Assembly (NCBI GenBank): GCA_904830895.1
Contig: LR882958.1
Span: forward strand, 3,032,001-3,096,000
DNA: 64,000 nt
Reading direction: 5' to 3'
DNA from: Planktothrix rubescens CCAP 1459/22
GTDB taxonomy: Bacteria; Cyanobacteriota; Cyanobacteriia; Cyanobacteriales; Microcoleaceae
The position numbers and the translations under genes are program-made. Below the pieces are notes generated by a model. That model searched no databases and was not told where the DNA came from. It was given only the letters and a program-made list of their open reading frames with translations. Positions 17,367 through 27,518 of this stretch are shown piece by piece. Within the stretch, counting starts at the first letter, position 1, and every line of letters starts with the position of its first letter.

Positions 17367-18542
17367 ATGAAAACTATTTCTGAAATTAATGATAAAATCA
17401 TTCAAAATCGTGCCGTTGTTTGGACAGTAGAAGAACTCAAAGCCCGAGTTACCCCCGACAATATTGCCCAAATTGCTGAACAGGTGGATGTGATTACGAC
17501 CGGAACTTTTGAACCGATGGAAGGTTCGGGTGCTGTGATTAACTTAGGTCATACCGATCCCCCGATTAATATTAGAACCTGTTGGTTAGATGGGGTTCTG
17601 GCCTATAGTGGCTTTGGGGCGGTAGATTTATATTTGGGTGCGGCACAAATGATCGAAGACGCGGACGAAACCCGAGAACGCGGTGGAGGTCACGTTATTG
17701 AAGATTTAATTGCCGGAAAACCGATTCATCTGAAAGCCTCCGGCGTGGTTTCTGACTGTTATCCTCGGAACTCCTTTGAAACCACCATCACCCGAGATAC
17801 GATTAACCAATTTTATTTATTTAATCCTCGCAATCTCTATCAAAATTTTATTGTTGGGGTAAATGGAGGCGAGCACCCTCTATATACTTATCTTGGCCCC
17901 CTACAACCCTATTTAGGCAATGCGGTTTATTCTAATCCTGGCGCCTTAAACCCTTTGCTAAATGATCCTGATTTACAACTGATTGGCATTGGGACTAAAA
18001 TTTTTATCGGAGGAGGAATTGGCTATATTACTTGGGAAGGAACCCAACATTTTCCCCTGCAAAAACGGTTAGAAAATCGTACTCCCATCGGCCCGGCAGC
18101 GACCTTAGCATTAATTGGAGATGCGAAACAAATGAGTCCCTATTGGGTACGGGGTTGTTATTTCAAAAATTACGGCTCCTCATTAATGTTAGGAGTAGGA
18201 ATTCCGTTACCAGTTTTGAATCAAGATGTAATTGCTCGTTGTGCCGTTTCCGATCAAGATATTGTGGCGCCTGTAATTGATTTTGCAATTCCTCGGCGAG
18301 TCCGTCCTACCTTTGGTTTAGTAAATTATGGTCAACTAAAAAAAGGTAAAATTTCTATAGAAGGCAAAACCATCAAAACCGCCCCCCTAGCAAGTATTTC
18401 CCGTTCTCGTGAAGTTGCACAAGAGTTAAAAAAATGGATTGAATCTGGTAGTTTTACCCTAACAGAACCCGTTGCTTCTATTTCTCAAGATCGATCTTTC
18501 CTTCCACAAAACATTTGGGGTTCTCAAATTAGTTTAGATTGA
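17367..18542 (+). CDS. Homocysteine biosynthesis protein (COG1900 / PF01837 family)
   Basis: A 391-residue member of the HcyBio (formerly DUF39) family, which in methanogens builds homocysteine from aspartate semialdehyde and sulfide together with a NIL-domain ferredoxin protein. ATG 17367 is chosen ([20 protein letters not shown]). Conserved blocks include [40 protein letters not shown] with its Cys, [12 protein letters not shown], and [13 protein letters not shown]. There is no CBS or ferredoxin domain at the C-terminus, so it needs a separate partner; a fitting NIL-ferredoxin gene lies at 55647. It follows crtB by 69 bp but is not functionally related to it. Confidence 0.88.
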   Translation: MKTISEINDKIIQNRAVVWTVEELKARVTPDNIAQIAEQVDVITTGTFEPMEGSGAVINLGHTDPPINIRTCWLDGVLAYSGFGAVDLYLGAAQMIEDADETRERGGGHVIEDLIAGKPIHLKASGVVSDCYPRNSFETTITRDTINQFYLFNPRNLYQNFIVGVNGGEHPLYTYLGPLQPYLGNAVYSNPGALNPLLNDPDLQLIGIGTKIFIGGGIGYITWEGTQHFPLQKRLENRTPIGPAATLALIGDAKQMSPYWVRGCYFKNYGSSLMLGVGIPLPVLNQDVIARCAVSDQDIVAPVIDFAIPRRVRPTFGLVNYGQLKKGKISIEGKTIKTAPLASISRSREVAQELKKWIESGSFTLTEPVASISQDRSFLPQNIWGSQISLD

Positions 18543-18549
18543 TGCTCTC

Positions 18550-18680
18550 ATAAGTAGTTGCACAAAATAAATTACCTAGTTGAGAGAGGGAACAGCCCCC
18601 CCAAACCCCCCGTGCACGGGGGGCTTGGGGGGGAGGGAACAGGGTAGAGGATGTGTAATTAATTTTGTTTAGGTACTTAT
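18550..18680. mobile_element. MITE-like repeat, copy 1 (ATAAGTA...TACTTAT ends)
   Basis: The element is bounded by imperfect 25-bp inverted repeats that match at 20 of 25 positions (18551-18575 against 18679-18655 reversed). The centre has a G/C-rich palindrome, CCCCCCGTGCACGGGGGG. A second copy occurs at 24328-24470. It lies between the homocysteine gene and the convergent GH31 gene and contains no reading frame. Confidence 0.75.
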
Positions 18681-18698
18681 GAAATATAGTTATTAACG

Positions 18699-21059
18699 CT
18701 AAGGATTCTGATCCTTAATAAAACTAAACCTTAATATTTTCCCCCGACCGTCATCTTGAAAACGCTGTTCTCCCACTCCCACCACATCAATAATAATCTC
18801 ACGGTCAGGGGGAGTCCATTGTCCTTGACGGGGTTCAATTTCAATAATTAATTCTTGATTTTCTTGATAAACTTGATATTTTGTTGTTGAATAAATTCCC
18901 TGAATATACTCAAAAGAACTACCATCATCTTCATATAAAATTCCCTCTCCAGTCCCAGGAAATACCTTAAAAGTTAAACAATCAATCGGTTTTTCATCCA
19001 CATATTGCATCACAGGTTGTAAAGGAATAATAGAACCCGCTTTCACATACAAAGGCATCCGTTCTAAAGGAGCATCTGCTAAAATATATTGTGATCCAGA
19101 ATAGGGTTTTTCTGTCCACCAATCATACCAGATTCCGGCGGGTAAATACACCGCCCGACATTCTATCCCTGGACGATAAATTGGGGCGGCTAAAATCGCA
19201 GAACCCAATAAAACTTGATCGGATAAAGTATAGGTTTTGGTATCATTAGGATAGTGATAAAATAGGGGACGAAGAATTGGGTTTCCTGTTTGTGTCGCTT
19301 CCCAAAATAAGCTATAAAGATAGGGTAAAAGACGATAGCGTAATTCTAAATATTCTCGACAAATGCGTTCAACTCGTTCTCCAAATACCCATGGTTCATG
19401 TTGGGAAGTCGATAAAGCGGAATGACCTCGCATCAACGGATATAATATTCCCAATTGCATCCAACGGGCGAATAATTCCGGTGTAGCATTGCCCGCAAAA
19501 CCGCCAATATCAGAACCTACAAATGCTACCCCCGATAACCCCATATTACATAACATTGGGAGAGACATTTCTAAATGTTCCCAAATCGAATGGTTATCCC
19601 CCATCCACACCGATGACCAGCGTTGAATACCCGCATAACCCGACCGAGTTAAGACAAAAGATCGCTGTTTTGGTCGCAATTTTAACAGCCCTTGGGCACT
19701 GGATTTTGCCATCATTAACCCATATAAATTATGGGCTTCGGCGTGGGTTGTTTTTTCTTCTGTTGGCCCCTGTAAACTATCTAAAGGAAAGGTAATTTTA
19801 GTTCCTTTATCCCCCAAAGGACGGTCATCAATGGCGGGTTCATTCATATCATTCCAAATGCCCGCAATACCAATATTTGTTAAGGTTTGATGGCATTCTC
19901 CCCACCATTTTTGGACTTGGGGATTTAAAAAATCGGGAAAAACAGCTTTATCTGGCCAAACATAACCATGAAATAGTTCTCCGTTGGGTTTTCTAATAAA
20001 ATAATTCTGTTTTAATCCTTGATCAAAAATAGTATAATTTGCTTCGGGTTCATATTTAACTCCTGGGTCAATAATGGTCACGGTTTTAAAGCCATTTTCA
20101 GATAAATATTGAATCAAATTCTCTGGATTTGGAAACCGTTTTTCACTCCAGGTAAATACTCGATATCCCTGCATATAATCAATATCTAAATGAATCACAT
20201 CACAGGGAAGTTTGCGGGTTCTAAATTGTTTTGTTAGTTCTTTAACAACGGTTTCTGACTCATAACTCCAACGACATTGATGATAACCTAAAGCCCAACG
20301 GGGAGGTAAGGGCATCCGTCCGGTTAGTTGGGTATAAGTATTAAGAATTTGTTCCGGTTTGGGGCCATAAATAATATAATAATCTAATTCTGGGGCTTGG
20401 GTTTCCATCTGCAAAATCCCTGGTTTTTTCACCCCAATATCGAAGCGACTCCAATGGGTACTATTTAAAAAAATGCCATAACTTAATTCCGGCCGTAAAG
20501 CCATAAATACGGGAATTGCTTGATACATGGCATCGGTTAAGGCATCATAATCTAAAGAATCAACTGTCCAATTAGTTTTTATTTCTCCCGTTTTATCTAA
20601 AAACCCGGTACGTTCTCCAAAGCCATAAAAATGTTCTTCCGGTTCAATTTTTTTCTCAACTACTGTTAACCCTTGTTGCCATCTAAACCCTAATTCTGTA
20701 TCGGTGGCAAAGGGTTGATTTTGCAGATCATAACATTCAATTCGGCAAGGATAATGTTGAACGGATATTCTAATTTTTTCGGTAATAATTTCTGTGGTTT
20801 GTTCGGTTTGGTGAGTTTGAAAAGGAGTGGGTTGCCATGCACTATCATCTAAATTAATCGCCCAAGATCGACGGGGAAGAAAATTACCAGAAGGGGAATA
20901 ACGAATTCTAATTAAATTATTGGCTAATATACTAATTTTAACATAGACATTTCCGCAGTTAAAGAGAAAATAGCGATCGCCTATTTCTACACTTTGCACC
21001 GCTTCAATTTTTGACCAATTTGGTTCTAGGGCGTGTAACTGTCCGAAATATTGAGGCAT
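18699..21059 (-). CDS. Glycoside hydrolase family 31 (alpha-glucosidase type)
   Basis: A 786-residue GH31 enzyme, which removes terminal alpha-linked glucose (or related sugar) residues. The catalytic nucleophile is the Asp in [10 protein letters not shown], preceded by the family blocks [18 protein letters not shown] and [17 protein letters not shown]. Further conserved blocks are [19 protein letters not shown] and [20 protein letters not shown]. No signal peptide is visible, so it probably acts in the cytoplasm on glycogen- or maltose-type substrates. It starts [20 protein letters not shown] at 21059. The substrate cannot be told from sequence alone. Confidence 0.93.
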   Translation of the reverse strand: MPQYFGQLHALEPNWSKIEAVQSVEIGDRYFLFNCGNVYVKISILANNLIRIRYSPSGNFLPRRSWAINLDDSAWQPTPFQTHQTEQTTEIITEKIRISVQHYPCRIECYDLQNQPFATDTELGFRWQQGLTVVEKKIEPEEHFYGFGERTGFLDKTGEIKTNWTVDSLDYDALTDAMYQAIPVFMALRPELSYGIFLNSTHWSRFDIGVKKPGILQMETQAPELDYYIIYGPKPEQILNTYTQLTGRMPLPPRWALGYHQCRWSYESETVVKELTKQFRTRKLPCDVIHLDIDYMQGYRVFTWSEKRFPNPENLIQYLSENGFKTVTIIDPGVKYEPEANYTIFDQGLKQNYFIRKPNGELFHGYVWPDKAVFPDFLNPQVQKWWGECHQTLTNIGIAGIWNDMNEPAIDDRPLGDKGTKITFPLDSLQGPTEEKTTHAEAHNLYGLMMAKSSAQGLLKLRPKQRSFVLTRSGYAGIQRWSSVWMGDNHSIWEHLEMSLPMLCNMGLSGVAFVGSDIGGFAGNATPELFARWMQLGILYPLMRGHSALSTSQHEPWVFGERVERICREYLELRYRLLPYLYSLFWEATQTGNPILRPLFYHYPNDTKTYTLSDQVLLGSAILAAPIYRPGIECRAVYLPAGIWYDWWTEKPYSGSQYILADAPLERMPLYVKAGSIIPLQPVMQYVDEKPIDCLTFKVFPGTGEGILYEDDGSSFEYIQGIYSTTKYQVYQENQELIIEIEPRQGQWTPPDREIIIDVVGVGEQRFQDDGRGKILRFSFIKDQNP

Positions 21060-21429
21060 AGAAACAGGGTTTTTATTTTAATTCTATATTATCACATAAA
21101 CTGAAAATATTGATTTTTGGATTTTGAAGAAACCACAAAGACACAAAGACACGAAGAAAGATGAGTAAGTTCAGTTTTGAGGTATAATAAACGAAGTTTT
21201 AAAAATAGAGTTTATTGTTTTTTATGATCTCTCTAAAATTGAAAATAATGTGCTATAATTAACAGCAATGTTTTTTTGTTTCCCCCGTTATCTTGATCTC
21301 ATTTCTGAATTTTTTACATTTTATTCTTTTGGAGCAAACTTTAGAACAATTAACTGAATTGGATAATGGTTTGGCGGCTATCTGGTTTAATCAACAAATT
21401 GTTAATATTAATATTAAGGAATAGGTATT
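21060..21429. other. Gene-poor spacer between GH31 and MFS genes
   Basis: This 370-bp divergent spacer has an ACACAAAG-type short repeat (21128-21155) and a TATAAT box (21254-21259). From about 21300 to the TAG at 21422-21424 one + strand frame stays open and ends LEQTLEQLTELDNGLAAIWF plus a short tail. It may be the 3' end of a lost gene, because no start or recognisable domain was found. Its stop lies 5 bp before the TTG of the MFS gene. Confidence 0.4.
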
Positions 21430-22674
21430 TTGAACGCTTTTCGCAGGTTTGAACCCAAATGTCAACGCAGTTTGCTGGCTTTATTTATTGCAGGTTTATG
21501 TTTCTGGACAAGTATCACCACACTATTACCAACCCTACCATTATATATTGAATCTCTTGGCGGAACGACACAACAAATTGGCTGGGTAATGGGGGCTTTT
21601 GCCTTGGGTTTATTGCCGTCTCGATTTTGGTTTGGCCCCCTAGCCGATCGCAAAAGTCGCAAATTAGTCTTATTAATCGGAACAATAGTGGGGACGATGG
21701 CTCCTTTGGGATATCTGTTTGCTGAGTCGATTCCATCACTACTGAGTTTACGAGCCTTTCATGGGATCAGTGTGGCGGCATTTACCATCGGTTACAGTGC
21801 CTTAGTTGCCGATATAGCACCCGTTGAACGTCGGGGAGAAGTGATTGGATATATGAGTTTAGTGGCTCCGATTGGGATGGCAATTGGCCCGGCGGTGGGG
21901 GGGGAAATGCAAGCGATGGTGGGGTATGACCCGATCTTTTTGTCCAGTAGTGGGTTTGCGTTTTTAGCATTTTTAGGAATTTGCCAAGTTTGGGAACCCC
22001 AACACAATAAACCGACAACAAAAGCCGATTCCACTTCTCTCTTAGAAAAGGGGTTATGGTTTTTCAAAACCTTATGGAGTCCCCCCCTACGAATTCCAGC
22101 ATTTGTGCTATTAATGGTGGGTTTAATTTTTGGAACATTAGTCACATTTTTACCTTTGGCGGTGAAAGAATCTGGGTTAAATTTTAATGCCGGATTATTT
22201 TATAGTACCGCCGCGATCGCTAGTTTTTTAGTCCGTATTCCTACGGGTCGAGCTTCTGACCGTTATGGTCGAGGTTTGTTTATTACTGGGGGATTAATCT
22301 GTTATTTTTTAGCGATGTTACTCCTCTCCCAAACTATGCACAGTAATATTATTTTATTGGCTGCATTACTCGAAGGAATGGGGGCCGGGGTTGTGCTTCC
22401 GATGATGATTACTTTAATTACTGATCGATGTTTACCTGAACAACGGGGTCAATTTTTCTCCTTATGTTTAACTGGATTTGATCTGGGAATTGCCCTGGCT
22501 GGCCCTATTTTTGGCATCTTTGCCGAACAGTTGGGTTATTCAGTTATGTTTGCTTTAGATGCGGGTTTAGCTTTAATTGCTTTAATTAGTTTTGCTACCT
22601 TTTCTAATAAAACTATTCGCCTTTCTCTCAAGTTTGCTTTCGGTCAATCTAAAGATATCTATAGTTTAAATTAA
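21430..22674 (+). CDS. Major facilitator superfamily transporter
   Basis: A 414-residue, 12-helix MFS protein, probably a drug/proton antiporter-like or sugar exporter type. The loop 2-3 motif is present as RFWFGPLADRKSRKLVLLIG, and motif C-like helix 5 reads VAPIGMAIGPAVGGEM. The second half repeats the pattern (RIPTGRASDRYGRGLFITGG). The start is a TTG at 21430 with AAGGAATAGG 5 bp upstream, a strong ribosome-binding site; no ATG fits the first helix. It is followed after 21 bp by lnt, probably in one transcript. The substrate is unknown. Confidence 0.88.
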   Translation: MNAFRRFEPKCQRSLLALFIAGLCFWTSITTLLPTLPLYIESLGGTTQQIGWVMGAFALGLLPSRFWFGPLADRKSRKLVLLIGTIVGTMAPLGYLFAESIPSLLSLRAFHGISVAAFTIGYSALVADIAPVERRGEVIGYMSLVAPIGMAIGPAVGGEMQAMVGYDPIFLSSSGFAFLAFLGICQVWEPQHNKPTTKADSTSLLEKGLWFFKTLWSPPLRIPAFVLLMVGLIFGTLVTFLPLAVKESGLNFNAGLFYSTAAIASFLVRIPTGRASDRYGRGLFITGGLICYFLAMLLLSQTMHSNIILLAALLEGMGAGVVLPMMITLITDRCLPEQRGQFFSLCLTGFDLGIALAGPIFGIFAEQLGYSVMFALDAGLALIALISFATFSNKTIRLSLKFAFGQSKDIYSLN

Positions 22675-22695
22675 TCCCGAATTTTGTCATTATTT

Positions 22696-24318
22696 ATGAA
22701 CAAACGAGAACTAATTCAGCCTTTATTATTAACAGGAATAGCAGGGGTTTTAATGGGGGTAGCTGCCGAACCTTGGGGACTTTGGGGATTAGCTTGGGTG
22801 GCCTTAGTTCCTTTATGGGTTAATGTTTTATCGAATTTTACCCCCCCTAACCCCCCCTTGTTAAGTGGGGGAAGTTTTGCGAGATTTAAAATTACTTTAA
22901 TATTAGCTTTAGTTTGGGGAATCGGCTATTACGGAACCGCCTTATTTTGGATTACGGGAATTCATCCGATGACTTGGTTAGGAGTTCCCTGGTTAGCGAG
23001 TTTAGCGATTACTATATTTTGTTGGAGTTTTCTCACCCTTTGGGGGACTGCTTTAGTAATAATTTGGACGGGATTATTTGTAATTTTATCGGCTCAATTG
23101 GCTCAAAGATTCTCTAAGATTTACCTAGGATTAAGCCGAGTTTTAATTGCCACAATTTTATGGTGTGGGTTAGAATTTTTATGGAGTTCGACTGCTTTAT
23201 GGTGGTCTTCTTTGTCCTACACCCAAAGTTTTGGAAATCTGATTATTTTACACTTAGGTCAAATTTCTGGCCCGACAACTATTACCGCCACTTTATTAAT
23301 TGTAAATGGGTTAATTGCAGAAGGATTAATCTTAAATCGAGATCAAAGTTATTCTCAGACTCAAGATCAAAACTCCTATTTATTATTAATTTTAGCGGTA
23401 TTATTTTTGATTTTTGCCCATGGATTGGGATTGATTTTATATAGCATTCCTTTACAAAAAAATCCAGACCAGGCGTTAAAAGTGGGAATTATTCAAGGAA
23501 ATATTGCCAATGAAGTTAAATTAAATTATTCAGGATTTTTACAAGCCCTAAATGGCTATACAACCGGATATATTACTTTAGCTAATCAAGGAGTAGATTT
23601 TGTAGTGACTCCAGAAACGGCCCTACCTTTTTTCTGGACTGACTCGAATCAGAGACAAAATAGTTCTTTTTATCAAGCGGTTTTAAAGCAAAAAGTTCCG
23701 GCTATTGTGGGAAGTTTTGCCTTGAAAGAAAATGGATATACTAATAGTTTATTTTCCATGGATGGGGAAGGAAATATTATCGGTCAATATGATAAAGCTA
23801 ATTTAGTTCCTTTAGGGGAATTTATCCCCTTTAGTGAAATTTTAGGCAAATTTATTAGCAGATTATCGCCCTTAGAAGCCACATTAATTCATGGTAAACC
23901 CAATCAACAATTCCAGACTGCTTTCGGTCAAGCTACGGTGGGAATTTGTTATGATTCAGCCTTTGCAGAACATTTCAGACGCCAAACTGCCCAGGGGGGA
24001 GAATTTCTGATTACGGCTTCTAATGATGCTTACTATTCCTATACAATTTTAGCTCAACATCATGCCTTAGATGTGATGCGAGCCATTGAAAATCATCGTT
24101 GGACAATACGGGCTACAAATACAGGATATTCGGGCTTTATTGACCCCCATGGGAGGACTCAGTGGATTTCAAATCAGAATATATATCAACTCTATGCTGA
24201 TACAATCTATCGTGATCAGACCCAAACCCTTTATGTCCGTTGGGGGGATTGGCTAATGCCTGTATTATTAATTGCAGGGGCAACCCTATTTTTATTTAAG
24301 ATTGACCGTTATGGTTAA
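22696..24318 (+). CDS. lnt: Apolipoprotein N-acyltransferase
   Basis: Lnt adds the third acyl chain to the N-terminal Cys of lipoproteins in the inner membrane. The 540-residue protein starts at ATG 22696 (MNKRELIQPLLLTGIAGVLM). An N-terminal multi-helix part is followed by a nitrilase-type domain with the catalytic triad: Glu in VVTPETALPFFW, Lys in YDKANLVPLGEFIPF, Cys in VGICYDSAFAEHF. A short stretch near residue 55 (TPPNPPLLSGGSF, bases 22839-22878) is the translation of a G/C-run palindrome common in the intergenic repeats of this genome and looks like an in-frame repeat insertion in a loop. The gene follows the MFS gene closely. Confidence 0.93.
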   Translation: MNKRELIQPLLLTGIAGVLMGVAAEPWGLWGLAWVALVPLWVNVLSNFTPPNPPLLSGGSFARFKITLILALVWGIGYYGTALFWITGIHPMTWLGVPWLASLAITIFCWSFLTLWGTALVIIWTGLFVILSAQLAQRFSKIYLGLSRVLIATILWCGLEFLWSSTALWWSSLSYTQSFGNLIILHLGQISGPTTITATLLIVNGLIAEGLILNRDQSYSQTQDQNSYLLLILAVLFLIFAHGLGLILYSIPLQKNPDQALKVGIIQGNIANEVKLNYSGFLQALNGYTTGYITLANQGVDFVVTPETALPFFWTDSNQRQNSSFYQAVLKQKVPAIVGSFALKENGYTNSLFSMDGEGNIIGQYDKANLVPLGEFIPFSEILGKFISRLSPLEATLIHGKPNQQFQTAFGQATVGICYDSAFAEHFRRQTAQGGEFLITASNDAYYSYTILAQHHALDVMRAIENHRWTIRATNTGYSGFIDPHGRTQWISNQNIYQLYADTIYRDQTQTLYVRWGDWLMPVLLIAGATLFLFKIDRYG

Positions 24319-24327
24319 CTATTAATT

Positions 24328-24470
24328 TAAGTAGTTGCACAAAATAAATTACCTAGTTGAGAGAGGGAACACCGGATCTGGGAACAGCCCCCCAAACCCC
24401 CCGTGCACGGGGGGCTAGGGGGGGAGGGAACAGGGTAGAGGATGTGTAATTAATTTTGTTTAGGTACTTA
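24328..24470. mobile_element. MITE-like repeat, copy 2
   Basis: This is a second copy of the 18550-18680 element with the same ends (TAAGTAGTTGCACAAAATAA at 24328, TACTTA at 24470) and the same G/C-rich centre. It differs by about 15 extra bases (CACCGGATCTGGGAA) and a few substitutions. It lies between lnt and the convergent haemagglutinin-type gene. Confidence 0.75.
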
Positions 24471-24494
24471 TTAATTAAAAAATAAACCACTGTT

Positions 24495-24523
24495 CCCCAT
24501 TACCCATTACCCATTACCCATTA
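24495..24523. repeat. CCCATTA 7-bp tandem repeat
   Basis: About four copies of CCCATTA lie just before the stop codon of the haemagglutinin-type gene. Similar CCCATTACC words recur near 61980. It looks like a simple sequence repeat without visible function. Confidence 0.8.
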
Positions 24524-24525
24524 CC

Positions 24526-27456
24526 CTAACATTGAGGAGGTAACACACCCGCAGGTTGTGGCTTACCATGAGGAGGATTAGTAACTAATTCAATTACTCC
24601 ATCAGCCCGAACTATCCATCCTTGGGCCTCCTGAATGTTTCGCCGTAGAGACGTACCATGGCGCGTCTCCACAGGGGATTTTGGGGTTACGAGGGATGCT
24701 GTCGTGGGTTCAACCAGATTAATCCAATTAATCACCGTCGGTTCAGAACCCAAAGCATCATTGGGACTCGCGGGTAAACCCCCCCGTCCGGTAATCACAA
24801 ATTGATTTTGTTGATTTCCCGAACATCGAGTCGCAATTAAGGTGGTGGGGTCAACTAAATTACTAGGTAATTCCACTAACCCGGCACTCGGGTCAACTTC
24901 TGGACTACTAATTTCCACCGCCCCACTGAATGCGGCCCCTAACTCACTGGTGGCGGTAATATCACTTTGGGGAGTCTGAAATTCTCGAAACTGGGTTCCA
25001 AACACCCCTTGAGCATTAATAATCACCTGTCCTCCTTTCCCGGCTTGAGCATTAGCGGTAATATCACTATTTTCCAAAGCCACTAAATTAGAAGTTCCCA
25101 GGGTAATATTTCCCCCATCGGCGTTGCTGGCATTCGTGGTAATTTGGCTATCCCGTCGCAGTTCCACCCTTCGCGCCTGTAACCGAATATTTCCCCCGGT
25201 TCCAGCGACGGTGGCCGCACTAATGGTTCCTTCATTATCTAATAAAACCCTATCTGCCTGGATTTCTAAGTTACCCGCGGCACCTTCATTGGTTCCCCGC
25301 ACCCCAATTTCTGCCCCATTTCGCACCGTTAACCGTCCAGTATTAATCCGCAAATCCCCCGCACTACCCGCCCCACTGGTATTCGACTCAATCGAACTGG
25401 GAACAATACCATCGCCAATGGTTCCAAAGGAAACGGATTCTACGGATTTATCAATATTGGTGGCAAACCCCACAACATCAATGGATTCCGAGGCATTTAA
25501 GGTTAAATTTCCGGCCGCCCCTTCCCCTCCGGTAGCCGCCGAAATTTGGGCTCCCCCCTGCACCACCAACCGTTGAGTATTAACAGTTAAATCCCCGGCG
25601 GGTGCAGTACCTTTTTCTCCCTGAACGGTCAACAGGGAAGATGAAGTGAGTAACCCACTCAAAAACCGCCCATCCTCCGACACTCCCCGCAGTTGTACCG
25701 ATTCCGCATTCACGGTTAAATTACCTCCTTTCCCAGCCCCCGCAGCCGAAGCGGATACCTGCGCCCCTTCCGCAACGGTCAGTTCACGGCTGTTAATCGT
25801 GATATCTCCCGCGCCTCCAGTTCCCAGGGTGGCGGTAAATAATCCCCCCGGGGAAGTCACGCCCGATTTTACCCCCCGCAGTTCTACGGTATCGGCATTC
25901 ACCGTAATATTTCCCCCTTGGCCTTCCCCGGAACGCCCAGGACTGGTGATGATATAGCCATCTTGGAGGACACGCAATTGGGGGGTAAAAATATTGATAT
26001 CTCCGGCGTTTCCGGTACTAATGGTTCCGGTGACCACCATGGAACCATTATTAATATCAACGGATTTCGAGGCTAATAGGGTAATATTTCCCCCTGACCC
26101 ACTGCCCACGGTGGGGGTTAAAATAGTCGCCCCATTCAGAATCTGGATTTGGGGGGTTTCTAGGGTGACGTTTCCCGATGCTCCTTGACCCGCACTGACG
26201 CTAAAAATACCATCATAAAGATTAGTGGGACTAAAGGTTTCTGATAATAATTGTTCGATGAAGGATAGGGGCTCAGTTCCAAATAAATCAATTGAATTGT
26301 TCGCCTTAATATTAATATCTCCGGCGTTTCCTGTGCCAATGGTTGAGGAGGAGATAAAGGCACGATTATCTAATTGAAATTGTTCGGCTTGAATTTGAAT
26401 ACCAGCCCCATTGAGTGCATCTAAGGTATTAGCAAGAATCCGAGAGCTATCGGTTAGGGAAACCGTTCCTCCTTGGATGGTAATTAATCCCCCTCCGGCT
26501 CCACTGGTATCAATTTGACTTTGACGTAATAATTGAATCGAGCCGAATTGAATGTTAGGAGTATTGAATTGTTCTGGCTGGGGTTGTAAAGACCAAGTAC
26601 CATTTTTTAGGGCTGCTAATTCAATTCTACCATTAAAAGCGGTCAGATAACCTTGATTTAAAATCACATCTCCCCCGATTAAACTAATATTTTGACCGGG
26701 TTGTACTTGTAATCCTGTTATTGCACTTTTGCCATCAACTCCTATGCCTAAACCCTGGGATTGATTTGTAATAGCACCCGGTTGATTTCCCAGTTGTAAC
26801 CCGATGGGAACGTTAACGGTTAATAGGGGCGGTGCTTGGGGATTAGTTGCACTAAATTCACCACCATGATTAAAAATAATACTGTTAGCGGTACTAGCGG
26901 TAAAAGACCCTCGAATATTGAGTTGCGCGTTAGGGCTAAATAATATTCCATTGGGATTAATTAAGAATAAATTAGCCGTGCCATTGGCTTGAATTAAACC
27001 TTGGAGGTTAGATATATTATTGCCAGTAACCCGACTAATAATATTTTTAATATCCACGGAGTTATTGAAAAAGGCTGCCACACCTTCGGGAACTGAAAAG
27101 TCTTTAAAACTATGGAATAAGTTAATCCCATTTTGGGTTCCGCCTTCGATTTTAATTATACTACCATTGGGGGTAATAATAGTATTTTGAAGCAGGGTTT
27201 GATCGGGTATGATTTGAGCGATCGCTTTTGATATATTCCAACTATTAATCAGAGGAAATGCCAACAAAATCAATGTTATTTTTAAAAGAGATTTGTGGTT
27301 TTCAAGTAAATATAGCAATCTTAAATGATTTGCGATCAGAATATAGAACCCCACCCTAGCCCTCCCATTACTAAGGGGAGGGTTGGGAGGGGTCGAGATA
27401 GATGGAAATATTACAACTGATTTAGGATTGCTATAGTCAGAAGTTAAAACTTTCAT
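24526..27456 (-). CDS. Filamentous haemagglutinin-type exoprotein (two-partner secretion)
   Basis: A 976-residue beta-helix surface protein. After a hydrophobic segment (SLLKITLILLAFPLINSW, about residues 56-73) comes the secretion domain with TLLQNTIITPNGSIIKIEGG, LFHSFKDFSVPEGVAAFF and ANLFLINPNGILFSPNAQL, the TPS-domain hallmarks. Then follow dozens of short repeats (AGDI, GAGGLIT, GNITV types) of a right-handed beta helix, and a C-terminal block with PSNLVDPTTLIATRC. The only start with a ribosome-binding site (AAGGAATTAG) is ATG 27456, but the ~40 residues after MKVLTS are encoded by a MITE-like repeat. Residues near the C-terminus (VETRHGTSLRRN) come from another palindrome. No TpsB transporter gene is adjacent. 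Confidence 0.88.
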   Translation of the reverse strand: MKVLTSDYSNPKSVVIFPSISTPPNPPLSNGRARVGFYILIANHLRLLYLLENHKSLLKITLILLAFPLINSWNISKAIAQIIPDQTLLQNTIITPNGSIIKIEGGTQNGINLFHSFKDFSVPEGVAAFFNNSVDIKNIISRVTGNNISNLQGLIQANGTANLFLINPNGILFSPNAQLNIRGSFTASTANSIIFNHGGEFSATNPQAPPLLTVNVPIGLQLGNQPGAITNQSQGLGIGVDGKSAITGLQVQPGQNISLIGGDVILNQGYLTAFNGRIELAALKNGTWSLQPQPEQFNTPNIQFGSIQLLRQSQIDTSGAGGGLITIQGGTVSLTDSSRILANTLDALNGAGIQIQAEQFQLDNRAFISSSTIGTGNAGDINIKANNSIDLFGTEPLSFIEQLLSETFSPTNLYDGIFSVSAGQGASGNVTLETPQIQILNGATILTPTVGSGSGGNITLLASKSVDINNGSMVVTGTISTGNAGDINIFTPQLRVLQDGYIITSPGRSGEGQGGNITVNADTVELRGVKSGVTSPGGLFTATLGTGGAGDITINSRELTVAEGAQVSASAAGAGKGGNLTVNAESVQLRGVSEDGRFLSGLLTSSSLLTVQGEKGTAPAGDLTVNTQRLVVQGGAQISAATGGEGAAGNLTLNASESIDVVGFATNIDKSVESVSFGTIGDGIVPSSIESNTSGAGSAGDLRINTGRLTVRNGAEIGVRGTNEGAAGNLEIQADRVLLDNEGTISAATVAGTGGNIRLQARRVELRRDSQITTNASNADGGNITLGTSNLVALENSDITANAQAGKGGQVIINAQGVFGTQFREFQTPQSDITATSELGAAFSGAVEISSPEVDPSAGLVELPSNLVDPTTLIATRCSGNQQNQFVITGRGGLPASPNDALGSEPTVINWINLVEPTTASLVTPKSPVETRHGTSLRRNIQEAQGWIVRADGVIELVTNPPHGKPQPAGVLPPQC
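27311..27435. mobile_element. MITE-like element inside the haemagglutinin N-terminal coding region
   Basis: Inverted ends TATAGCAATC (27311-27320) and GATTGCTATA (27426-27435) are perfect over 10 bp and match at 19 of 22 positions overall. The centre is a large palindrome of CCCTCCC and GGGAGGG runs. It lies between codon 7 and the signal-peptide helix of the gene and is read through in frame. Confidence 0.7.
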
Positions 27457-27518
27457 GTCTAATTCCTTGAATGTAATGAAGGTTTAAAAACTACAGTCGA
27501 TGCAAAATAGATGATTAA

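Noticed and set aside
24645-25957. Long + strand frames opposite the haemagglutinin-type gene
   Set aside because: They are antisense shadows of a G/C-skewed repetitive beta-helix gene and show no start signals.
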